Shown piece after piece: positions 6,064-10,258 of a stretch of 10,258 bases of DNA. The stretch is from a bacterium (lineage in GTDB: Bacteria; Patescibacteriota; Dojkabacteria; JAKAPS01; JAJZLI01). The notes beneath the pieces are model-generated. The model searched no databases, had not been told where the DNA came from, and saw nothing but the letters and a program-made list of their open reading frames with translations. The DNA lies in NCBI GenBank assembly GCA_021803645.1, contig JAJZLI010000024.1, forward strand, positions 1 through 10,258, read 5' to 3'. Both the position numbers and the translations under genes were made by a program. How positions within the stretch are numbered: position 1 is the stretch's first letter; each line of letters starts with the position of its first letter.

Positions 6064-6928
6064 GTTAATTGAAATTAAGAGAAGGATAAAATCCACAAAA
6101 AACATTAGGCAAGTAACTAGGGCAATGGAGATGGTTGCTTCTGTAAAATTTAAAAAGATTAATTCTTCTCTTAAAATTTCCAACAAATATATTGACCCCA
6201 TAGAACACACACTTAAAATATTGTCTACGTATAAGGAAAAAGACATTCTGTCAAGATCAGACCAAAGTATCCTTATACTAATAGCACCATCTAAAGGTTT
6301 TGTAGGACCTTTAACAATCAATATATTAAATACTGCAAAAATGTTTCTTGATCAAAATAAGGGTAAAAGGTTTAAGATAGTAACTGTGGGGAAAAAAGCA
6401 AGTTCATTTGCAAAGTCAATGTCAAAGGAAGTCTTGGGATACTATCCTGGTATCCCAGCGATAGCATCAATTAATGATTTGTATGAGCTCACAGATTTAA
6501 TTATTGATGAATATGTTAACAATAGGGCAGAAAACGTATATATTTGCTACCCGAAGTTTATTAATATACTTTCTAATAAAGTTGTTGTAGAAAAAATTTT
6601 ACCTATTGAATACAAAGAAGAAGAATATGAATCTTTACATTTTGCAAAATCGGAAGAAAAAGATTCTCCTTCTTTATATACATTTTATCAAGAATTTGAA
6701 GAATTATATGAAAGCTGTATAAAGACATATATTCTTTCTATGATATATGCTAAAAAGGTAGAAGCCTCTGCTTCTGAGCATGCATCAAGAATGATGACGA
6801 TGAGAAATGCAACAGATAATGCATCAAAGTTAAATATGGAGCTTCAAATTGAAAGAAATAAGGTAAGACAACAAAGTATAACTCAAGAAGTTATTGAAAT
6901 TGCATCTGCTTCTGAAAATACAATATAA
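6056..6928 (+). CDS. atpG: F1Fo ATP synthase subunit gamma
   Basis: The 290-residue central rotor shaft transmits c-ring rotation to the catalytic beta subunits. The two coiled-coil helices are clear: N-terminal 'IEIKRRIKSTKNIRQVTRAM' (5-24) continuing with 'EMVASVKF', and C-terminal 'ASEHASRMMTMRNATDNASK' (239-258) continuing to 'RQQSITQEVIEIASA' (271-285). Both match the conserved family ends. The middle domain is divergent: 'IAPSKGFVGPLTINI' (76-90) stands where most bacteria have a D-R-G-L-C-G-G-L-N segment. I chose the ATG at 6056, overlapping atpA by 8 nt, because it gives the usual start a few residues before the first helix. A TTG at 6044 would add four residues without family support. 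No Shine-Dalgarno sequence is visible, so coupling to atpA translation is likely. Confidence 0.94.
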   Translation: MSKLIEIKRRIKSTKNIRQVTRAMEMVASVKFKKINSSLKISNKYIDPIEHTLKILSTYKEKDILSRSDQSILILIAPSKGFVGPLTINILNTAKMFLDQNKGKRFKIVTVGKKASSFAKSMSKEVLGYYPGIPAIASINDLYELTDLIIDEYVNNRAENVYICYPKFINILSNKVVVEKILPIEYKEEEYESLHFAKSEEKDSPSLYTFYQEFEELYESCIKTYILSMIYAKKVEASASEHASRMMTMRNATDNASKLNMELQIERNKVRQQSITQEVIEIASASENTI

Positions 6929-6949
6929 TTTTGTTATTAATAGAAATTT

Positions 6950-8323
6950 ATGAAAAATCAAAACGGAAAAGTTAAACAAGTAAGAGGTCCAATTGTAGAT
7001 GTTAAATTTGAAAATAGTATTCCTGAAATATATACCAAACTGGAAATACGACTGAGTAAAGACAAGACCATTATCTTAGAAGTAGCTACAGAGATAGGAG
7101 ATAATATAGTAAGATGTGTATCTATCAATCCAACAGAAGGGATAAAAAGAGGGGATGAAGTCATTAATACAAATGAGCAAATTAAAGTTCCTGTTGGGAA
7201 ACAAGTATTGGGAAGGATATTTAATATTACAGGAGACACAATTGATAATAAAAAAGAAAATAAATTCGATACATATATGCCAATACATAGAAATTCTCCT
7301 GCATATGTGGATCAGTCTGCAAAATCTGAAATTTTTGAAACGGGAATAAAGGTTATTGACTTATTTGCACCATTTGTTAAAGGAGGAAAAATTGGAGTAT
7401 TTGGAGGAGCAGGAGTAGGAAAAACAGTAATAATTCAGGAACTTATTAGAAATATAGCAGCAGTACATGGTGGGTATTCTGTATTTGCTGGTGTAGGAGA
7501 GAGGACAAGAGAAGGAGAAGAGTTATATAACGAAATGCATGAAGTCGGCGTATTAGATAAAACAGCCTTAGTGTTTGGACAGATGAATGAACCCCCTGGG
7601 GCAAGATTAAGAGTTGGTCTTAGTGCACTTACAATGGCAGAATACTTCAGAGATAAAGAGAATAAAGATGTACTATTATTTATAGATAACATTTTCAGAT
7701 TTTCTCAAGCAGGATCTGAAGTTAGTGCATTACTAGGAAGAGTACCTTCTGCTGTAGGATATCAACCAACACTTGCAACAGAAATGGGAGAACTTCAAGA
7801 AAGGATCACTTCAACAAAAAATGGATCCATAACGTCTGTACAGGCAATTTATGTTCCTGCAGATGATATATCAGATCCTGCACCTGCAACAACATTTGCC
7901 CACTTAGATGGAACATTGAATCTAGAAAGATCTATTGCAGAGCAGGGAATATATCCTGCAGTAGACCCATTATCTTCAACATCAAGAATTCTTGACCCAC
8001 AGGTAATAGGAGAAAAACATTACCAAACAGCAAGGAAAGCCCAATCAATATTACAAAGATATAAAGATCTTCAGGATATAATTGCAATTCTTGGAATTGA
8101 TGAATTATCTGATGAGGATAAAATTACTGTCTCAAGAGCAAGAAAAATACAAAAATTTGCATCACAGCCATTCTTTGTTGCACAAGTATTTACAGGAATT
8201 GAGGGACAGTATGTAAAATTAGAAGATACAATAAATGGGTTTAGTGATATTGCAGAGGGGAAGTATGATAATGTTGATGAATCTAAATTCTTTATGATAG
8301 GAAAAATTGATAATTTACTATGA
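6950..8323 (+). CDS. atpD: F1Fo ATP synthase subunit beta (catalytic)
   Basis: The 457-residue protein carries the catalytic sites for ATP synthesis and hydrolysis. Visible elements are the N-terminal barrel beginning 'GKVKQVRGPIVDVKF', the P-loop 'GGAGVGKT' (152-159; Lys158, Thr159), and the catalytic Glu184 in 'GVGERTREG'. Walker B is 'VLLFIDN' (241-247; Asp246). The signature 'YPAVDPLSSTS' (335-345) includes adenine-contacting Tyr335. 'DELSDED' (384-390) is the lever that touches gamma, with one conservative Glu to Asp change from DELSEED. All catalytic residues I can check are intact, so the enzyme should be active. The protein ends soon after 'FFMIGKIDNLL' and is a few residues shorter than usual. 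A 21-nt gap without a Shine-Dalgarno sequence separates it from atpG. The stop overlaps the atpC start as ATGA. Confidence 0.97.
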   Translation: MKNQNGKVKQVRGPIVDVKFENSIPEIYTKLEIRLSKDKTIILEVATEIGDNIVRCVSINPTEGIKRGDEVINTNEQIKVPVGKQVLGRIFNITGDTIDNKKENKFDTYMPIHRNSPAYVDQSAKSEIFETGIKVIDLFAPFVKGGKIGVFGGAGVGKTVIIQELIRNIAAVHGGYSVFAGVGERTREGEELYNEMHEVGVLDKTALVFGQMNEPPGARLRVGLSALTMAEYFRDKENKDVLLFIDNIFRFSQAGSEVSALLGRVPSAVGYQPTLATEMGELQERITSTKNGSITSVQAIYVPADDISDPAPATTFAHLDGTLNLERSIAEQGIYPAVDPLSSTSRILDPQVIGEKHYQTARKAQSILQRYKDLQDIIAILGIDELSDEDKITVSRARKIQKFASQPFFVAQVFTGIEGQYVKLEDTINGFSDIAEGKYDNVDESKFFMIGKIDNLL

Positions 8324-8751
8324 TAGAATTACAAGTAATATCTCCTGATAGAATTTTATTTGAAGGAAAAGCTAAGCAGGTTTACATACCTACAGCTACA
8401 GGAGATATTGGGGTACTCCCTGATTTTAGTCCAAGTATTTTTTCAATATCAAACGGAGAGTTACATATAATAGACGAGGGAGGGAAGGAACATATAATAA
8501 TTGTTTCTGAAGGAGTATCTAATATTTGCTTTAATAAAATGACAGTAAATGTCATAACTGGGGTTTTCGTACATGAAATAAATATAAGCAAGGTACAAAA
8601 GGATAAAGAATTGATGGAAAAGAGAATGCTTGATGATATATCAGAAATAGAGGCAGCAAGACTAAAATCGAGAATAGTAACTGCGAATCTACACATTTCA
8701 TCTCATAAGAAGTATAGTAGTATTAGACACTCTGAAAGTGCTAGAGATTAA
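8320..8751 (+). CDS. atpC: F1Fo ATP synthase subunit epsilon
   Basis: The 143-residue protein links gamma to the c-ring and can inhibit ATP hydrolysis. The N-terminal beta-sandwich (about 1-85) shows the family pattern 'MIELQVISPDRILFEG', then 'ATGDIGVLPDFSPSIFSISN' (26-45), matching the usual GEIGILPGHAP...L region. The C-terminal two-helix hairpin is retained, including 'EIEAARLKSRIVTANLHI' (109-126). The I/L-D-x-x-R-A motif that binds ATP in Bacillus epsilon is not recognisable: the equivalent stretch reads 'INISKV' (87-92). Regulation by ATP binding at that site is therefore doubtful. The last ~15 residues are charged and rich in Ser/His. It starts by a 4-nt overlap with atpD and is followed after 5 nt by a seven-helix membrane protein gene. 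Confidence 0.93.
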   Translation: MIELQVISPDRILFEGKAKQVYIPTATGDIGVLPDFSPSIFSISNGELHIIDEGGKEHIIIVSEGVSNICFNKMTVNVITGVFVHEINISKVQKDKELMEKRMLDDISEIEAARLKSRIVTANLHISSHKKYSSIRHSESARD

Positions 8752-8756
8752 AATAT

Positions 8757-9428
8757 ATGGTTACAATAATAACACTATACATCTCTGCTGTGATATTTAT
8801 ACTTGTGTCCATATATATAAATGTACACAAAGAAAATAAGGATGATAGGTTTTTATTTTATATTACGAATTCAGTTATATTCTTATCTGTTACAGATATC
8901 GCACTGGCAACAGGTTTAATATTTTTACACTACTATCCTTTTGCATATGCCATTGCAGATATTGCACAGGGAATATCTACAGGATATATACTACTTCTAT
9001 CATTCAATCTATCTCCAAAACCTAAATCATATAATGTTATAGTATATGTAACTGCACTAATATATATAGCAGAACTTCTATTTTATCCAATATCCCCTCT
9101 AAATCCCATAAGGTTTCACAATATTTACTCGTACGGACAAGAAGGAGTATTGGGTATATATGGAACAGTAATAACTCTAACTTTTTTCATTATTATAGTA
9201 GTTAATTTCCTTAGATTCGCAATAAGCCTAAAAAATGACATATACGAAAGAAACAAATTTATTACGGTTGCATTAGGTATATTTATAGCTTCTATATCAA
9301 TAGGCATAGAGGAATCAGTTCCAAATACATATACTGCAATAATTGGTAATTTTGGATACCTTGTTGGAAGTATTACTGCCCTGATACTACTTTCAAATAT
9401 AAGAAGAAATACTAAGGTATTTGACTGA
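8757..9428 (+). CDS. Unrecognised seven-helix membrane protein encoded directly after atpC
   Basis: I do not recognise this 223-residue protein. Hydrophobic segments suggest seven membrane helices at about 3-22, 32-57, 62-84, 91-112, 133-156, 167-184 and 192-213, with short loops and almost no soluble domain. The longest loop (about 113-132) contains 'PLNPIRFHNIYSYGQEG'. The C-terminus is the short, basic 'NIRRNTKVFD'. The layout resembles the seven-helix N-terminal sensor module of some histidine kinases (HisKA_7TM type), but no kinase or other output domain follows. The final helix has no lysine, so a retinal protein is unlikely. Starting 5 nt after atpC on the same strand, with no promoter or Shine-Dalgarno site visible, it is probably the ninth gene of the atp transcript. 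A role in assembly, regulation or ion supply for the enzyme is only guilt by association. Confidence 0.75.
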   Translation: MVTIITLYISAVIFILVSIYINVHKENKDDRFLFYITNSVIFLSVTDIALATGLIFLHYYPFAYAIADIAQGISTGYILLLSFNLSPKPKSYNVIVYVTALIYIAELLFYPISPLNPIRFHNIYSYGQEGVLGIYGTVITLTFFIIIVVNFLRFAISLKNDIYERNKFITVALGIFIASISIGIEESVPNTYTAIIGNFGYLVGSITALILLSNIRRNTKVFD

Positions 9429-9453
9429 AAATAGTTACTGTTTTCCTAAAACA
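9427..9453 (+). terminator. Two mutually exclusive hairpins at the end of the atp transcript
   Basis: GAAAATA (9427-9433) can pair with TGTTTTC (9439-9445) across a 5-nt loop, with one G-U pair. Alternatively, TGTTTT (9439-9444) can pair with AAAACA (9448-9453) across a 3-nt loop. The first hairpin begins inside the stop codon of the seven-helix gene. The stems are A/U-rich, and the U-run lies in the stem rather than after a GC-rich stem, so this is not a classic intrinsic terminator. It could act as a weak terminator or a 3'-end stabiliser, or be chance in AT-rich DNA. Confidence 0.3.
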
Positions 9454-9477
9454 ATTCCCATAGTATTTGAAATGATG

Positions 9478-9486
9478 TGATATAAT
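9478..9486 (+). promoter_or_regulatory. Extended -10 promoter for a probably leaderless gene
   Basis: TGATATAAT is a perfect extended -10 element (TGnTATAAT). The -35 region 17 nt upstream (9458-9463, CCATAG) is poor, as is common for extended -10 promoters. The ATG of the next gene begins 7 nt after the last T, where transcription normally initiates. The message would thus begin at or within a base or so of the start codon, which fits the lack of a Shine-Dalgarno sequence. Confidence 0.55.
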
Positions 9487-9492
9487 CTGCAC

Positions 9493-10258
9493 ATGGATGA
9501 AAATCTACTGGGAGAACAATTCTTATATGGGTTATACCCTCAAATACATACTACACCGCCTGTAGAGTGGATACAGTCTCAATTACCTCCAGATAAAAGA
9601 TCTCAAAAACCTAAAGAAAAGATACACGAATGGTTACAAGTAATAAGCAGAACTCATGGAGAACATGAAGACAAATCTGTTTTAGGGAGAATTAACGAAG
9701 TTTACTATAGAAGATACATCATAAAACCAGAAAATGTACCTGATAGTTATTTTGAAAAACAAAAAAGATTAGCAAGAGAAAGAGGGAATGGAAATATAGA
9801 AATTACACAAGATATGAGAAATTCACTTATTCAAACTATCATTGATAATCAGAGAGATTCTCTTGGTACGTGGATAGAATATCTAGCTCAAGATACTGAT
9901 ACTAATTATCCTATGTGGGCTAAATATTGGGCTTTTGTAGGGATGGTTAAATTGTCTAGTTATGATAAAGAAAAGAAAGCTTTTCGTACTCGTAATCGAA
10001 ATACTGTGGATCCATTTCCTGAGCTGAATAGAGAAGCATTAGCATATGCAATAAATCTCATTATGAGAAAGGTAGAGAGGAGAGATAATGATAATCCTGA
10101 ATTAGAAAAATTACTAAAGAGTGCTAATTTTGGGGTATATTATGCTTATGCACTAGAGAAAGTTACTAATACAAGTAAAGAAGATTTGTCCAACACTAAT
10201 GGAGCATGGGTATTATATAAAAGAGGGTCTGACCATAGAATACTTATGGACGCTTTAG
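9493..10258 (+). CDS. Hypothetical soluble protein, 3' end outside window
   Basis: The reading frame is open from the ATG at 9493 to the last base, giving 255 residues with no stop. The TAG that closes the window is out of frame. A TGA at 9478-9480 closes the frame upstream, so this ATG is the first available start. The protein is hydrophilic, charged and mostly helical by eye, without a signal peptide or membrane helix. Notable features are scattered tryptophans (26, 47, 127, 142, 146), a core reading 'TDTNYPMWAKYWAFVGMVKL' (135-154), 'YDKEKKAF' (157-164), and 'TVDPFPELNREALAY' (171-185). I have a loose, unverified recollection of similar 'YPMWAKYWAF' plus 'PFPELN' segments in uncharacterised Patescibacteria proteins. 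No enzymatic motif is recognisable, and the function is unknown. It has its own predicted promoter and is probably a separate transcription unit from the atp genes. Confidence 0.8.
   Translation, partial: MDENLLGEQFLYGLYPQIHTTPPVEWIQSQLPPDKRSQKPKEKIHEWLQVISRTHGEHEDKSVLGRINEVYYRRYIIKPENVPDSYFEKQKRLARERGNGNIEITQDMRNSLIQTIIDNQRDSLGTWIEYLAQDTDTNYPMWAKYWAFVGMVKLSSYDKEKKAFRTRNRNTVDPFPELNREALAYAINLIMRKVERRDNDNPELEKLLKSANFGVYYAYALEKVTNTSKEDLSNTNGAWVLYKRGSDHRILMDAL

Noticed and set aside
8757..9428. Seven helices next to an ATP synthase operon suggested a light-driven proton pump (rhodopsin).
   Set aside because: The last helix (192-213) contains no lysine for retinal attachment, and the third helix lacks the usual D/E-containing 'RYxDW'-type motif.
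9467..9486. TTGAAA (9467-9472) as the -35 partner of TATAAT at 9481.
   Set aside because: The spacer would be only 8 nt, far too short. The extended -10 motif explains the site better.
10256..10258. TAG at the last three bases as the stop of the final gene.
   Set aside because: It is out of frame: the frame from 9493 ends ...GCT TTA G, so the gene continues beyond the window.

Overview
The window is AT-rich DNA with every gene on the + strand and almost no intergenic space. Its core is a complete eight-subunit F1Fo ATP synthase operon in the order atpB-E-F-H-A-G-D-C (a, c, b, delta, alpha, gamma, beta, epsilon). There is no atpI. The style of the subunits suggests a low-GC member of the Candidate Phyla Radiation / Patescibacteria, perhaps the Microgenomates group. 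The pointers are divergent but catalytically intact subunits, a 70-residue c subunit, a very short delta subunit, overlapping genes, a near-total lack of Shine-Dalgarno sites, and a downstream protein of a type I loosely associate with that group. This placement is an inference from sequence character, not from a marker-gene comparison. TGA acts as a normal stop, so the UGA-glycine code of Gracilibacteria/Absconditabacteria does not apply.

Positions 1-2621 are the end of a cell-surface polysaccharide cluster. It holds the C-terminal part of a Wzx-like flippase, a GT4-type glycosyltransferase, and a membrane-anchored protein joining a fibronectin type III domain to an SGNH/GDSL hydrolase domain. 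The three genes overlap (4 and 14 nt) and are probably one transcript. A 97-nt gap follows, containing a good sigma70-type promoter (TTGCCT-17-TATAAT) for the ATP synthase operon.

Positions 2719-8751 are the atp genes, separated by at most about 21 nt or overlapping. Catalytic and proton-path residues are present: Arg186 in a, Glu58 in c, the P-loops of alpha and beta, beta Glu184, and the alpha arginine finger Arg367. The c subunit lacks the Na+-ligand pattern, so the enzyme is probably proton-coupled. The delta subunit is only 117 residues and seems to lack most of the N-terminal domain that normally holds the top of alpha. Only atpE has a strong Shine-Dalgarno sequence, which fits the need for many c copies per enzyme.

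Positions 8757-9428 encode an unrecognised protein with seven predicted membrane helices, 5 nt after atpC and probably in the same transcript. It has no lysine in its last helix and so is not a standard rhodopsin. A short gap (9429-9492) holds competing hairpins and a perfect extended -10 element. That element is placed so that transcription would begin at or next to the ATG of the last gene, implying a leaderless mRNA. The last gene (9493 to the window edge) is an incomplete, tryptophan-containing soluble protein of unknown function.

I found no tRNA, rRNA, CRISPR array, insertion sequence or integrase.
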